A stretch of DNA of 64,000 nt from CAYJLF01 sp964371055 (GTDB lineage Bacteria > Eisenbacteria > RBG-16-71-46 > CAIMUX01): positions 62,001 to 126,000 of the forward strand of contig CAYJLF010000015.1 in assembly GCA_964371055.1 (NCBI GenBank), given 5' to 3'. The notes under the pieces are model-generated. The model searched no databases. It had not been told where the DNA came from and worked only from the letters and a program-made list of their open reading frames with translations. Of the stretch, positions 49,423 to 58,571 are shown one piece after another (positions within the stretch are counted from its first letter, which is position 1; every line of letters begins with the position of its first letter). The position numbers and the translations under genes are program-made.

Positions 49423-49802
49423 CAACGCCCCCCGGCGAAGGTGGCCGAGCCGTAGAGCAGCTCGAGCTCCGCTTCCTCGGTGGTTTCGAGGTTGATGTAG
49501 CGCAGCTGCACCACGAGCCCGTCATCCTCCCGCGCGAAGATCGGATAGCCGAGCACGAGCCGGGCACGTCCTTCCCGCTCCAGGCGGCGGAACAGCGACG
49601 AGACCCGGCCGCGGATCCGGCCTCGGACCGCCTCGGTATCGTTGTCGAACACCAGGTCCGCTCCGATGCCCAGATCCTGAAACGGGTTCTCGGATTCGCA
49701 GAGGCTCAGGGACAGCAGGATGATGTTGCGGAGCTGCTCCTCGCCCGCACAAACGGCGAGACCCCCGGCCTCGACCCGAATCGGAACCCCTAGACCCTTC
49801 AT
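49422..49802 (-). CDS. gpW/gp25-like baseplate wedge protein
   Basis: 126 aa. Typical of the family: GVPIRVEAGGLAVCAGEEQLR at the start, NIILLSLSLCESENPFQDLG, then RIRGRVSSLFRRLEREGRAR and VVQLRYINLETTEEAELEL. Sits immediately upstream of gpJ, the standard order. It links sheath and baseplate wedge. ATG follows CTAGGGAGGCGGT. Confidence 0.88.
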   Translation of the reverse strand: MKGLGVPIRVEAGGLAVCAGEEQLRNIILLSLSLCESENPFQDLGIGADLVFDNDTEAVRGRIRGRVSSLFRRLEREGRARLVLGYPIFAREDDGLVVQLRYINLETTEEAELELLYGSATFAGGR

Positions 49803-49811
49803 ACCGCCTCC

Positions 49812-50399
49812 CTAGAAAACCCGGCAAACATTGGTGATCGGCAAGGGCCCGGCCGGCGGCGGCGTCGTGTCCAGCCCGGTGATCGTGACTAGCACGTCCG
49901 TCGTCGTCGCAGCATGGAACGCGGCCGCAATCGCCTCGATCCGAGCCCCGGCGTCGTCGGTCAAGGCGTCGAACAACGCGAGGAGCGCCGATCTGAGGTT
50001 CACGCCGTTGACCGAGGTCACGACGCTCTGGATCTCGACCGAGAAGATCCCGTTGCCCCCGACATTCGGGCACGGCCCACCCGGAGCCGGCACGGCTCCG
50101 ATCGCGAAGACCGCTCCGGTCCAGTAGGTGACGAAGGCGTACCGGAACGCGAGCGCCGCGGCCGCCGAGGACCATGAGCCGGTGAGTCGGTTGACCAGTT
50201 CCGCGTGGAACATGGCCGGGTACTTCGTCACGACCGCATCGCCGGACACATCCTCCGCGTCCGTGGCATAGGTGTCGTAGGCGTCGACCCAGAGCTGGAT
50301 CGCCTCCGATCGCGACGCCGGCCAGGCGAACGAGGGATGCTCGGGGTCCATGAAGCGGCTGAGCTCGCCCGCCAGTTTGGCCTGGCTCAGCGCCATCAC
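49812..50399 (-). CDS. Baseplate-region protein of unknown function (195 aa)
   Basis: Mostly helical at the start (LAGELSRFMDPEHPSFAWPA, EAIQLWVDAYDTYA) and beta/helical later (ALAFRYAFVTYWTGAVFAIG, LRSALLALFDALTDDAGARI), ending TNVCRVF. It lies between the spike and the gp25-like gene. Proteins of this size and position occur in related phages without a firm name. Start is GTG/ATG overlapping the upstream stop. Confidence 0.6.
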   Translation of the reverse strand: MMALSQAKLAGELSRFMDPEHPSFAWPASRSEAIQLWVDAYDTYATDAEDVSGDAVVTKYPAMFHAELVNRLTGSWSSAAAALAFRYAFVTYWTGAVFAIGAVPAPGGPCPNVGGNGIFSVEIQSVVTSVNGVNLRSALLALFDALTDDAGARIEAIAAAFHAATTTDVLVTITGLDTTPPPAGPLPITNVCRVF

Positions 50400-51073
50400 T
50401 TCACCGTGTGGTTCGCCGAGAGGGCGGAGTTCGGCAATCCGGTTGCCGACACGGTCGGCGGCCCCGAGGGACCGACGCCCGTCGGGTGGATGTGCGTGTT
50501 GTACTTCTGCTGCACGAACTCATCGAGCCATGCTTTGACGTCTTCGCCCCGCAACAAGTGCGTGTCGGCCGCTTCGTCGATCTTCACGTGCGGTGCATGG
50601 AGCGTCATCGTCCCATCCGGCGCGATCCCGACGTACGCACTCCCGCTCGCATGCCGGATCGTGATCGTCTCGCCGCCCGCACTGTCGTCGAACACCAGGA
50701 GGTGACCCGATGGTGTGCGGTACCCCCGCCGCTCCGGGTACTTGCCTCCGGTCAACTCGGGATCCGGCGCGGCCGTCGCCGGGATCGGAGCCGGGAAGTA
50801 GCGCGGCAGCGGATGGGTAAGCAGCGCCTCGTACGGCCCCGCGTCGGCCGGATGCGACTGCATGACCTCCAGGGTCACGACGGTCCCGGGCCGCGGCACG
50901 TCGAACCACCCGGCCACCACGCCGGCCTCGGATCCCTGGCTGGACACCGCCGCTCCCGGCTCGACCCAGAACGGGAACTCCGCGTCACTCCCCACCAGGT
51001 CGGCGCAGCGCACCCGGATCCGCCCGAGCCGCTTCGGGTCGTTGACCCGGGTCACGACGGCGTTGTACCTCAC
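50396..51073 (-). CDS. Baseplate spike protein (gpV/gp5-like)
   Basis: 225 aa. An OB-like N-terminal domain (NAVVTRVNDPKRLGRIRVRC, FPFWVEPGAA, GTVVTLEVMQSHPADAGPYE) is followed by beta-helical spike repeats (ERRGYRTPSGHLLVFDDSAG, GETITIRHASGSAYVGIAPD, GTMTLHAPHVKIDE) and a His-containing end (KYNTHIHPTGVGPSGPPTVS). This is the central spike that pierces the host membrane. No lysozyme domain. GTG overlaps the gpD-like stop. Confidence 0.85.
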   Translation of the reverse strand: MRYNAVVTRVNDPKRLGRIRVRCADLVGSDAEFPFWVEPGAAVSSQGSEAGVVAGWFDVPRPGTVVTLEVMQSHPADAGPYEALLTHPLPRYFPAPIPATAAPDPELTGGKYPERRGYRTPSGHLLVFDDSAGGETITIRHASGSAYVGIAPDGTMTLHAPHVKIDEAADTHLLRGEDVKAWLDEFVQQKYNTHIHPTGVGPSGPPTVSATGLPNSALSANHTVK

Positions 51074-52437
51074 GGCATCACCTTGTTCGCCTGGAACTCG
51101 CAGGTGTAGGGCAGTCCGCCGCCCCCCACGCGGTAGAGGTGCTTGACCCAGTTGAACTGCCAGACGCCGCTCAGGCGTCCGACCCCTTCGATCAGGTGGA
51201 CCTGCCGCCGCTTCAACGTCTCGACCCCGACGACGCGTCCCCGGGCGGTGATGAACCCGTCCTTCCGCATCTGGAACCAGCGCCGGGCGTAGTTCGCGGC
51301 CTCCTCGAGCGACCGGAACGGACGCCCCGTCACCACATCGATCGCCACGCCCGCGGCCGCCATCCGAAACCGCGTCGCGCTGTCGAGCGCCCGTGTGATC
51401 AGCTGGTCGTCGCTATCCGCCGTCCCGTCATCGGCCTCGTCCTTCCGCTGTGCCCGTGCGATCCGGCCGCCCAGCCGCGTCCACTTCGGATCCGGCCCCA
51501 TCGCATCCTCGACCTCGGTCAGTGCGATCCAGGACTGCGATTGCTCGTCCCACGCCAGCACCGTGATCTGCGTCACGTTGTCCCGGATCCCGTACTCAGG
51601 CTCGAAGCTGAGCAGGGTGGAACGGTCCCCGTCGCCGTAGACGAAGCGCAGTTCCGGCACCTGGCCGCGGAGCGGAGATCTCCAGTGCAGGACCCAGCGG
51701 CGCCGCTGCTCATCCCAGTCGATCCAGAACTCCCGGTCGTTGAGGTTGGCAAGCGATCGAATCATCTCCAGGTCACTCATCCCCGCGGGTTGGAACAGGC
51801 CCTCGTCGGCCCCCCGCCCCCCTCGGACCGGCGCCGGCTCGATGTCCTGCTCGAGGCCCCAGCGCTCGGCGAGCTTCTCCACGATCTCGTGGTCAGCGAG
51901 TCCGACGTAGGGCGTCGCGTCGGCCGGCGCCGAGCCCGGCTCCGCGTCGCTTTCCGGCGGCTTCGCCTCCCGCGCGCGGGTCTCCGCCCCGCCGGCGATC
52001 ACGCCCTCCATGTTCGCCATCAGGTAGCTCTTGTCGTAGCCCCGCACCGTGAGCGTCGGCACTCCGGACTGGGGGTACCGCGGGAGGTGTTTGGCCAGCA
52101 CGGCCCGACCGACGAACGTGTCCGCTCGCCCGTACCCGAGATAGAGCGACGCCTCGTTCCCGGGCTGGAACGCCTTGTGCGCGATCAGGTCCGGGGGATC
52201 GTCGGGTCCCGCGGACAGCGCGAATCCCGGATTCAGAGCCGTCACCTCGAGCTGATCGGCGATGTCGATGGAGCTCTCGAAGCTGACATCCCGGATCAGG
52301 CGAGCCAGGTCTCCGGTGACCTCCTTGCCCTCGACCACGAGAGCGAAGACCGGTGCCAGATCCTCGCCCAGCCCGCGGGTCAGCCGGTCGCGCCGGCCGA
52401 GCGCCGCGAACGCCTCCAGGTGGTCGGGGCGGCTCAC
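51070..52437 (-). CDS. Tail hub protein (gpD/gp27-like late control protein)
   Basis: 455 aa. N-terminal VFALVVEGKEVTGDLARLIR, VSFESSIDIADQLEVTALNP, LYLGYGRADTFVGRAVLAKH are the usual first beta-barrel of gpD-type hubs. A middle VRGYDKSYLMANM and a helical GLADHEIVEKLAERWGL, MSDLEMIRSLANLNDREFWI follow, then a C-terminal IDVVTGRPFRSLEEAANYAR and LIEGVGRLSGVWQFNWVKHLY. Together these match the hub on which the spike sits. GTG overlaps the upstream stop. Confidence 0.85.
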   Translation of the reverse strand: MSRPDHLEAFAALGRRDRLTRGLGEDLAPVFALVVEGKEVTGDLARLIRDVSFESSIDIADQLEVTALNPGFALSAGPDDPPDLIAHKAFQPGNEASLYLGYGRADTFVGRAVLAKHLPRYPQSGVPTLTVRGYDKSYLMANMEGVIAGGAETRAREAKPPESDAEPGSAPADATPYVGLADHEIVEKLAERWGLEQDIEPAPVRGGRGADEGLFQPAGMSDLEMIRSLANLNDREFWIDWDEQRRRWVLHWRSPLRGQVPELRFVYGDGDRSTLLSFEPEYGIRDNVTQITVLAWDEQSQSWIALTEVEDAMGPDPKWTRLGGRIARAQRKDEADDGTADSDDQLITRALDSATRFRMAAAGVAIDVVTGRPFRSLEEAANYARRWFQMRKDGFITARGRVVGVETLKRRQVHLIEGVGRLSGVWQFNWVKHLYRVGGGGLPYTCEFQANKVMP

Positions 52438-53288
52438 AGGCCCTCGGGAAGCGCATGCTTGACGCGCGGCCGGCCGAGGCGCTCGAAGTGCCCCGCCCGC
52501 ATCGTCGCCGCAGCGGCGGTCCGCATCAGCGGGATCGAGTACGGCGTCGGGACGAGCCCGCGGAACCGCTCGGGGCGAAGGATCGCGACCGTGTCCCCCA
52601 CGGTCAGGAACTCCTTCCCCGGGTTCCGTCGACGCAGGAACTCGCCCTTGCGAGCGTCCCCGTAGTGCTTCGCCGCGAGCCCCTCCCAGGTGTCCCCGGT
52701 CCGCACGCGGTGGTAGAACGTGTCGTGCTCCTGGTCCGTCGGGCTCACGACCTCCACGCCGAACGGCTCGTAGTGCCGCAGCTGGATCTGGGCGGTCACG
52801 GATCGGAGCCCACCCCCGCCGGTCCCCGGCCGATCGGGACCGATCCGGTCGCGCACGTTCAACCCCGCGTCCGGCCGCGGATCCCCGTACTCGAGGCCGC
52901 CGACAGACTCGACGACCACGCTGTCATCGACCAGGAAGTCGCCCCAGGTCAGAGACCACAGCGGGGGGCGGTTGAGCTGCGGATCCCGCTTCACGGTGTC
53001 GAGCAGCGCCGCCACCACCCCGTGGATCGTATTCGCCGCGGACTCGGCGAAGAACATGGCGGTGAACCGGTAGGTGTCCGCCTCCCGGGCCACGAACTGC
53101 AGGACCGGATGGTCGCGCCCGAAGCCGGGTTCCTCGGCCCAGACCGCGGAGGCGCCCCGGGTGAAACTCTGGGGCGTGAACTGGAACTCGATCGGCGCGT
53201 AGCCCGGATCCAGCGGGTCCAGCCGCGGGCGGGGAACCCGGCTACGGAACCGGAGCGGAGGGGGGCTGGTGCGAATCACCGGCAGCAT
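52434..53288 (-). CDS. LysM-containing tail tube initiator-type protein
   Basis: 284 aa. The N-terminal part (PLDPGYAPIEFQFTPQSFTR, RFTAMFFAESAANTIHGVVA, LWSLTWGDFLVDDSVVVESV) matches the tube-associated baseplate protein of contractile injection systems and phages. A LysM-like module follows (TFYHRVRTGDTWEGLAAKHY, GDARKGEFLRRRNPGKEFL, TVGDTVAILRP). It connects the tube to the baseplate hub; the LysM module fits T4 gp53-type components. It sits between tape measure and gpD. Confidence 0.85.
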   Translation of the reverse strand: MLPVIRTSPPPLRFRSRVPRPRLDPLDPGYAPIEFQFTPQSFTRGASAVWAEEPGFGRDHPVLQFVAREADTYRFTAMFFAESAANTIHGVVAALLDTVKRDPQLNRPPLWSLTWGDFLVDDSVVVESVGGLEYGDPRPDAGLNVRDRIGPDRPGTGGGGLRSVTAQIQLRHYEPFGVEVVSPTDQEHDTFYHRVRTGDTWEGLAAKHYGDARKGEFLRRRNPGKEFLTVGDTVAILRPERFRGLVPTPYSIPLMRTAAAATMRAGHFERLGRPRVKHALPEGL

Positions 53289-53296
53289 GACCGCTC

Positions 53297-56200
53297 CTAG
53301 GCCGGCGCCACGCCGTGTTCGACGACAAAGCGCCGCTGCCAGGGGGTCGACTGCGCGCCGGCCCGATCCCGGACATCCAGCATGCGCCGACTCACGGCAT
53401 GCGCGACCTCGGAGCCGTCCACGTTGAAGCTCGTCTCGTTGTGCAGCTCCGTCTTCGTCTTGTCGACCACGGTGACATGCACGTTGGGAGCCGCCGCGGC
53501 CGCGCCCCGGTTCTGCGCCGCGGTGTCCAGGAGGCCGGACACATCGACCGTCGACCTCGGCGCCGGCCCGACGATCACGTCAGGAGAGCCGAGATAGGAG
53601 GAACCCCAGAGCGGACGCACCTTCGTCTCCGCCTGCGTCATCGGTGCACCCGGACCGAGCGGCATGCCCTGTGCCACCCGCTCCTGCACCAGAGTGGGCG
53701 TTCTCTGCCGCCCGGACACACCCTCGAGGTCCAGGATCAGTTTCCGAATCTCCCCCACATCGAGGCCGAGCGAACGCAGCAGTGGTGTCCCGGCCAAGCT
53801 CCGCAGCAGGTCCGCCAGCCATCCGGAGAGCTTCTTGAATGGCCAGAGCAGGATGTCGCCGATCGGACGCAGCATCGGCCCGAACTTGCTGAACCAATCC
53901 CCGATCTTCTCGACGATCGGCAACACGAGTCGACCGAGTGCTTTGGCCAACGCACCGACGATGACCACACCGATCTTGAGCACGGTGGCCTGGATGGTGA
54001 AGAACGCCTTCACGAGTGGGAACACGTGGCGAACCAGGGACATGACGGGCCGCAGCACCGCGCCGACGGCCTTCAGAAGTCCGCCGGCGAGAGCGAACAC
54101 CGCCTTCGCCACGGAGCCGATGACGCCGAAGATGAGTTTCGCGACACTACCGATGATCGGCAGAAGCCCTCCGACGACCTGCTGGAAGACCTCGGCGATC
54201 GGCTCCGACACGGCGAGGATGCCTTCGATCAACGGCTTGATCGCCTCCTTGGCCTGCGCGAACAGCGCCGGCAACGCTCCCACCGCCGCCATGATCCCGC
54301 CGACCAAGCCCCCGCCGATCCGCTTGAACGTGTCCCCCACGCTCTCGCCCCGCTTCCGCAGCAGGAGGAAGACGCCGGCAGCAATGCCGACCACGGCGGC
54401 GATCGGACCGAGGAACCCCAGAACGGGGCCGAACGCGGCGCCCAGGGCCGAGCCGATCCCCGTCACCGCCGGCATGAGCGGAGAGAAGATCGAGGCGATC
54501 GGCGCGCCGACCTTGGCCAGCACATTCACCACGCGGCCGCCCACGCCCTTCGCCGCCGTCCCCACCGTGGCCACGGCCGCTCCGAACGAATGCAGCGCCG
54601 GACCGGCGGTCTGCTGGATCGCCCGGCCCGCGATCGTGAACTGGCTGCCGAACTTCCGCAGCGCCGGCGTGGTGTTCCAGAGCAGCGCCGCTCCGAGCTC
54701 AGTCTGCCGACCGAACTTCGCCATGCCGGCGGCCGCTTTCTGCGTGATCGGGTTGATGCCGAGCATCGCCTTGCCGATTCCCTTGGCCGCCTCACTCGCC
54801 GTGTCGGTCGGGAGCTGAGCCAGGTTGAAGAGTGAGGTTGCGAACGCGGTCTTGGTCCTGCCGAGGTTCGCCTCGCCAAGCTTGGCGAGGAATTCGGCTT
54901 TGGCTGCCTTCGGATCGGGCATACCGACCGGCAGGTCCTGCAGTCCGGTGAAGCGCCCCAGTCCGTCTCGGCCCTGGACCCGCAGCATCTTCATGAGCCC
55001 GGAGAGCACGTTGCCGGATCCCGCGAGAACGCTGAACCCACCCGCCAGCCCGCCGACGATGTCGGTCCCGCCGCCGAGCACCTTGAACAGGCCCCCGGCC
55101 GCGAACGCCGCTCCTCCCAGCCCCAGCAGCACGGGGCCCAGCACGGCCGCCAGCAACGTTCCCGCGGTCGCGAGGCGCGCGAAATCCTGCGCCCCCTCGC
55201 CGGTGAACCGGCTCAGGCCGAGGCGCTCCAACGCCGACTTCACCGTGTCGACCATCGACACGACGGCGTCGCGGAACCACTGGAAGCCCTCGTAGATGCC
55301 CCGCCCGATCGCGACCGCCTGCTTCGGGTCCAGGAACCCGGACCGTCCGCCCATGAACTCGCCGATGCTGCCGACCACCTGGGCGTTCTTGGCGATCGTT
55401 TCGAACGGGTCCTCGTTCCGGTTGAGCGCGCCGAGCACCCAGGTCACCTGGTTCAGCTTGTCTACCGCGCCGCCGACCACGGAGGCCGCCGAGGTCAGAA
55501 CCCGCTCGTTGAAGAGCTCGCTCCAAAACACCTTGGCGGAGTTGCCCGCCATCTTGAACGCGCCGGTCAGGTTCACGAGCCGCTTCCGCGCCATCTCCTC
55601 GGCCTCACCGTTCGCGTTCCGACTCGCCTCGATGAGCTCGTCCAGCCGACCGGTCTGGTCCTGGATGAGCGCGTTGATGACCCGGGCGCTGCGGATATCA
55701 CCGAGGTTCATCGCAGCCCGTTCCTGCTGCACCTCGTTGAGCCGGCCGTAGCCGGCCCGCAGATTGCGGACCACACCGGTGAGCCCGTGCGTCCGGATCC
55801 GCAGGTCCCCGAGGGTAAGCCCCATCTGCTTGAGCGTGTCCTTCGCCCGCTTTGACATCGGATTCGCGAGATCGTTGAGGAACTGAACGACCGAGGTGCC
55901 GGCCATCGAGGCATCGATTCCGCGATCAGCCAGGAGGCCGACCAAGCCGGCTGTCTCATCGAACGACATCCCCGCGGTGCGCGCCGCTCCCGCCGCGTAG
56001 GAGAACGACTCGCCCAGGCCCCGGATGCTCGTCACCGTCTTAGCGGAGATCGTCGCCAGCGCGTCGGCCACATGGCCGCTCTGCTTCGCCTCCATCCCCA
56101 TGCCGCGGAGCGACACCGCGATGATGTCGGCCGCTTCGGCCAGGTTCATCCCCTCGGCTGCCGCCGCGGCCAGGACGCCCCGGGTCGAATCCATGATCTC

Positions 56201-56587
56201 GCTCGTCGAGAACCCGGCCCTCGAGAGGTTCTCCATCGCACTCGCGACCTCGGTCGGTCCGTAGCCGAAAGGCGTCTGAGCGAAACGCTGGGCCGAGTCC
56301 CGCAGCCTCGAGATCTCCTCCGAGCTCGCCCCCGACACCGCGGCGACGCCCCCCATGGCCTGGGAGAACCGCATCGCCTCCCGCGCGCCCAGAGCGATCG
56401 GAACCGACAACCCGGCCGCGGCGACGGTCAACTGGCGCATCCCGCCGATCATGGAGGTGACGCCCCGGCGCACCTGCGCGACCGAGCCCTCGAGGGTGGC
56501 GAACGCCTGGCTCGCCTCCCCCATGTTCCGCACCGCGCCCTGGTGCTCGAAGCTGAGGAGGGCCCCGAGGCCCATGTGCTCCATCAC
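53297..56587 (-). CDS. Tail tape measure protein
   Basis: 1096 aa, the longest helical protein of the tail operon. The N-terminal third holds the TP901-type core: EAMRFSQAMGGVAAVSGASS, FGYGPTEVASAMENLSRAGF, MNLAEAADIIAVSLRGMGME, MSFDETAGLVGLLADRGIDA. Several hydrophobic stretches in the middle (TGIGSALGAAFGPVLGFLGP, IAAVVGIAAGVFLLL and later repeats) suit the membrane-channel function. Tail length would be roughly 0.15 nm per residue, about 160 nm. Start is GTG/ATG overlapping the upstream stop after GGGAGGG. Confidence 0.92.
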   Translation of the reverse strand: MMEHMGLGALLSFEHQGAVRNMGEASQAFATLEGSVAQVRRGVTSMIGGMRQLTVAAAGLSVPIALGAREAMRFSQAMGGVAAVSGASSEEISRLRDSAQRFAQTPFGYGPTEVASAMENLSRAGFSTSEIMDSTRGVLAAAAAEGMNLAEAADIIAVSLRGMGMEAKQSGHVADALATISAKTVTSIRGLGESFSYAAGAARTAGMSFDETAGLVGLLADRGIDASMAGTSVVQFLNDLANPMSKRAKDTLKQMGLTLGDLRIRTHGLTGVVRNLRAGYGRLNEVQQERAAMNLGDIRSARVINALIQDQTGRLDELIEASRNANGEAEEMARKRLVNLTGAFKMAGNSAKVFWSELFNERVLTSAASVVGGAVDKLNQVTWVLGALNRNEDPFETIAKNAQVVGSIGEFMGGRSGFLDPKQAVAIGRGIYEGFQWFRDAVVSMVDTVKSALERLGLSRFTGEGAQDFARLATAGTLLAAVLGPVLLGLGGAAFAAGGLFKVLGGGTDIVGGLAGGFSVLAGSGNVLSGLMKMLRVQGRDGLGRFTGLQDLPVGMPDPKAAKAEFLAKLGEANLGRTKTAFATSLFNLAQLPTDTASEAAKGIGKAMLGINPITQKAAAGMAKFGRQTELGAALLWNTTPALRKFGSQFTIAGRAIQQTAGPALHSFGAAVATVGTAAKGVGGRVVNVLAKVGAPIASIFSPLMPAVTGIGSALGAAFGPVLGFLGPIAAVVGIAAGVFLLLRKRGESVGDTFKRIGGGLVGGIMAAVGALPALFAQAKEAIKPLIEGILAVSEPIAEVFQQVVGGLLPIIGSVAKLIFGVIGSVAKAVFALAGGLLKAVGAVLRPVMSLVRHVFPLVKAFFTIQATVLKIGVVIVGALAKALGRLVLPIVEKIGDWFSKFGPMLRPIGDILLWPFKKLSGWLADLLRSLAGTPLLRSLGLDVGEIRKLILDLEGVSGRQRTPTLVQERVAQGMPLGPGAPMTQAETKVRPLWGSSYLGSPDVIVGPAPRSTVDVSGLLDTAAQNRGAAAAAPNVHVTVVDKTKTELHNETSFNVDGSEVAHAVSRRMLDVRDRAGAQSTPWQRRFVVEHGVAPA

Positions 56588-56790
56588 GGACCAAACCCTC
56601 CCCGCCGACGCCGCACCGTCGGCGCCACCAGTTGCGACAGCGCCCCGGCCACGGTCTCGCGTTCCTTCCGCTCAGCTCTCAGGAACCGGTTCAGACGTTC
56701 CAGGAAGCCGGCCTTCTCTCCCACCGACATCGCCTCGACCTCGAACCAGGACAGCCCTCCCAGGTGGACGAGCGCGAACGCCTCATCCAT
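56584..56790 (-). CDS. Small tail assembly protein upstream of the tape measure
   Basis: 68 aa: FALVHLGGLSWFEVEAMSVG, EKAGFLERLNRFLRAERKER, a helical unit, and a basic end. Position directly before the tape measure and overlap at both ends (TGATG) match tail assembly chaperones or T4 gp51-like baseplate catalysts. No slippery heptamer for a programmed frameshift was seen at the junction with the upstream gene. Confidence 0.6.
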   Translation of the reverse strand: MDEAFALVHLGGLSWFEVEAMSVGEKAGFLERLNRFLRAERKERETVAGALSQLVAPTVRRRRGGFGP

Positions 56791-57635
56791 CAGCGCTTCG
56801 CGAGTCGGAATCGGGAAGGGCGCCGGAAAAAACCGGACTGTCTCCAGCTGAACTCACCCCGGACCGCCGTCCCGCACTCGGGACACCGATCGTCGATCGT
56901 GAACCTCGGCCCCGGATGGCGCGCCGTCCACTCGGCCACCATGCCGGCCATGTCGTAGACCGACACCTCATCCAGATCCTCCGGCAGAATCGCGACCGCC
57001 CGCCCGTCGACGGCGCGGATCGCGCCGGCCAGGTAGACCGCCTCCACGTAGGCCGGATTGCGACCGTTCGGCCCGTTGAGCTTCGGTGAGTCGTAGACCT
57101 GCCACGGGACCGGACCCAGCCGGGCCACGCGGCCCCGTTCCTGCCCGGAAATCGGGATGCCGTCGCGCAGCTCGTAGTCGAACTCCAAATCGACGGCGGA
57201 GTCGTCGTGGAGCGCGACGACATCGAGGTCCTGCAGGTCCGCCTCGATCTCCTGCGATGTCCCGCACCGCGGGTTCGGGCAGGTGATCTGGATCGGGAAC
57301 TCGGAGCCGATCGCACTGGCTCGGGCCCACATGACCGCGTAGAGGATGTCGGCGGCGTGCATCCGGGACAGCACGACCGTCCGCTCCCGTTCCTCCAACT
57401 CGTCGAGCCGGTACGGTCCGACGACTGGGCACAGGAGCTGAACCATGTCGAGCCAGAGCTGGCCCGACCCTCCCCGCTTCTGGTTCTCCTGCAACTCGCA
57501 GAGCTGCTTCTGGTGCCGGTGCGTGAACGGTCGGACCTCGAGCGCCTGCTCGTACCGATCGCCGGCCAGAACGCCAACGGGAAGCCTGGCCCCCAGGTTC
57601 CCGAGCGTCGTCAGCTCCAGGCAGTTTTCCTTCAT
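56790..57635 (-). CDS. T4 baseplate-hub-like tail assembly protein with zinc sites
   Basis: 281 aa. Helical N-terminal half (VRPFTHRHQKQLCELQENQK, LWLDMVQLLCPVVGPYRLDE, VVLSRMHAADILYAVMWARA), then a CPNPRCG pair and a second CPECG near the C-terminus. The pair resembles the zinc ribbon of T4 gp26/gp28-type baseplate proteins. ATG at 57635 follows GGAGGCGTGGTG; GTG at 57719 is the longer option without a ribosome site. It likely assists hub or tube assembly. Confidence 0.65.
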   Translation of the reverse strand: MKENCLELTTLGNLGARLPVGVLAGDRYEQALEVRPFTHRHQKQLCELQENQKRGGSGQLWLDMVQLLCPVVGPYRLDELEERERTVVLSRMHAADILYAVMWARASAIGSEFPIQITCPNPRCGTSQEIEADLQDLDVVALHDDSAVDLEFDYELRDGIPISGQERGRVARLGPVPWQVYDSPKLNGPNGRNPAYVEAVYLAGAIRAVDGRAVAILPEDLDEVSVYDMAGMVAEWTARHPGPRFTIDDRCPECGTAVRGEFSWRQSGFFRRPSRFRLAKR

Positions 57636-57739
57636 CACCACGCCTCCATCCGCCGGTGTCCGGCTTGTGAGCGATCGGGCCGGGCGCACCTTCACCGGCT
57701 CCGCCACCCCTGCGGCCACCGGCAGCGCACCCGGCGTGG

Positions 57740-58186
57740 CTACGGCAGGGCCTTGACGTCGTCGATCGACAGCGTCCAGTCCTCCGCCACGTACCCGTCG
57801 GCGCTTTCCATGTCCCCCTCGCCGCGGGCGTGCTTCATGGGAAACACCCCGGTGCAGAGGAACTTCCGGCCGATGCTGCCGTCACCCCGGAACCGCACGA
57901 GGGTCCCGGTCTTCTTCGCCGTCGGCGAGATCGGGTGCTGGCACTCCTCCCACCAGAGCTCGAACGCCATCTGCTCCAGCGTGTGGTGGGACGGCACCGT
58001 GACCACGATCTCGGTCGGCGGCTTCTCCCCGCCCGGGTGCCGCGTTCGATCGGGCAGCGTGATCGTCTCGATCTCATCCTCGAGACTGCCGACCTTCGTC
58101 ACCACGAGCGGCGGCATGCCCACGACGAGGAACTCGTAAGAGTGTTGGGCGATCGGATTCGCCTGGACCTTTCCCTTGAAGCTCAT
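57740..58186 (-). CDS. Tail tube protein (gp19/FII-like)
   Basis: 148 aa. It begins FKGKVQANPIAQHSYEFLVV with the beta-rich pattern of tube proteins, has VTKVGSLEDEIETITLPDRT in the middle and ends GVFPMKHARGEGDMESADGY and VAEDWTLSIDDVKAL. Size, and the FLVVG and ETITLPD motifs, match contractile-tail tube proteins. Lies just downstream of the sheath and one small gene. Forms the rigid inner tube through which DNA passes. ATG follows AAGGGGGGAAGG. Confidence 0.8.
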   Translation of the reverse strand: MSFKGKVQANPIAQHSYEFLVVGMPPLVVTKVGSLEDEIETITLPDRTRHPGGEKPPTEIVVTVPSHHTLEQMAFELWWEECQHPISPTAKKTGTLVRFRGDGSIGRKFLCTGVFPMKHARGEGDMESADGYVAEDWTLSIDDVKALP

Positions 58187-58196
58187 CCTTCCCCCC

Positions 58197-58556
58197 TTAC
58201 TCGACCACCACGCCCATGGCCGCGGGCGCCGCGGAGGTCAGCGTCACGGCCGCAACCGCGTTGATCCGGGCCTTCGCCGTGTTCGCCAGCGAGACCACGC
58301 CCGACAGAGCCGGCCCCTCCTCGCCCGCGCCGTTCCCCCACGTCCCGTCCACCGTGCCCGCCGCATCCGCGGTCGCGATCGTGGCGCCCACCGCGGTCTT
58401 GATCGCGGCCAGGTCGGTCTGGAGGGCCGCGACGGTGCCGCGCAGCGACGCGATCTGCGTGACGATCGCCTTCAACACCTCGTAGACGTTGTTCGGATCG
58501 ACGCGATCGACGTACGCCCCGCCGTCTCCCAGCGTCCTCTTCAGCGTGACAGCCAT
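58197..58556 (-). CDS. Small protein between sheath and tube
   Basis: 119 aa. A helical part (NNVYEVLKAIVTQIASLRGT, VAALQTDLAAIKTAVGATIA) is followed by an Ala/Gly/Val/Thr-rich segment and a strand-like end (AAPAAMGVVVE). Possibly a minor tail or chaperone component. Only eight bases separate its stop from the tube gene's start. No family recognised. Confidence 0.55.
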   Translation of the reverse strand: MAVTLKRTLGDGGAYVDRVDPNNVYEVLKAIVTQIASLRGTVAALQTDLAAIKTAVGATIATADAAGTVDGTWGNGAGEEGPALSGVVSLANTAKARINAVAAVTLTSAAPAAMGVVVE

Positions 58557-58571
58557 CCGAATCCCCTTTCC

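Noticed and set aside
46045..49455. A 1,136-codon open frame on the plus strand antisense to the baseplate genes
   Set aside because: High-GC coding on the minus strand opens the antisense frame. The translation is Arg/Pro/Gly-rich without motifs, while the minus strand encodes clear gpI and gpJ proteins.
56584..57635. Programmed -1 frameshift of tail assembly chaperones before the tape measure
   Set aside because: The two genes meet by a simple TGATG overlap and I saw no slippery heptamer at the junction.
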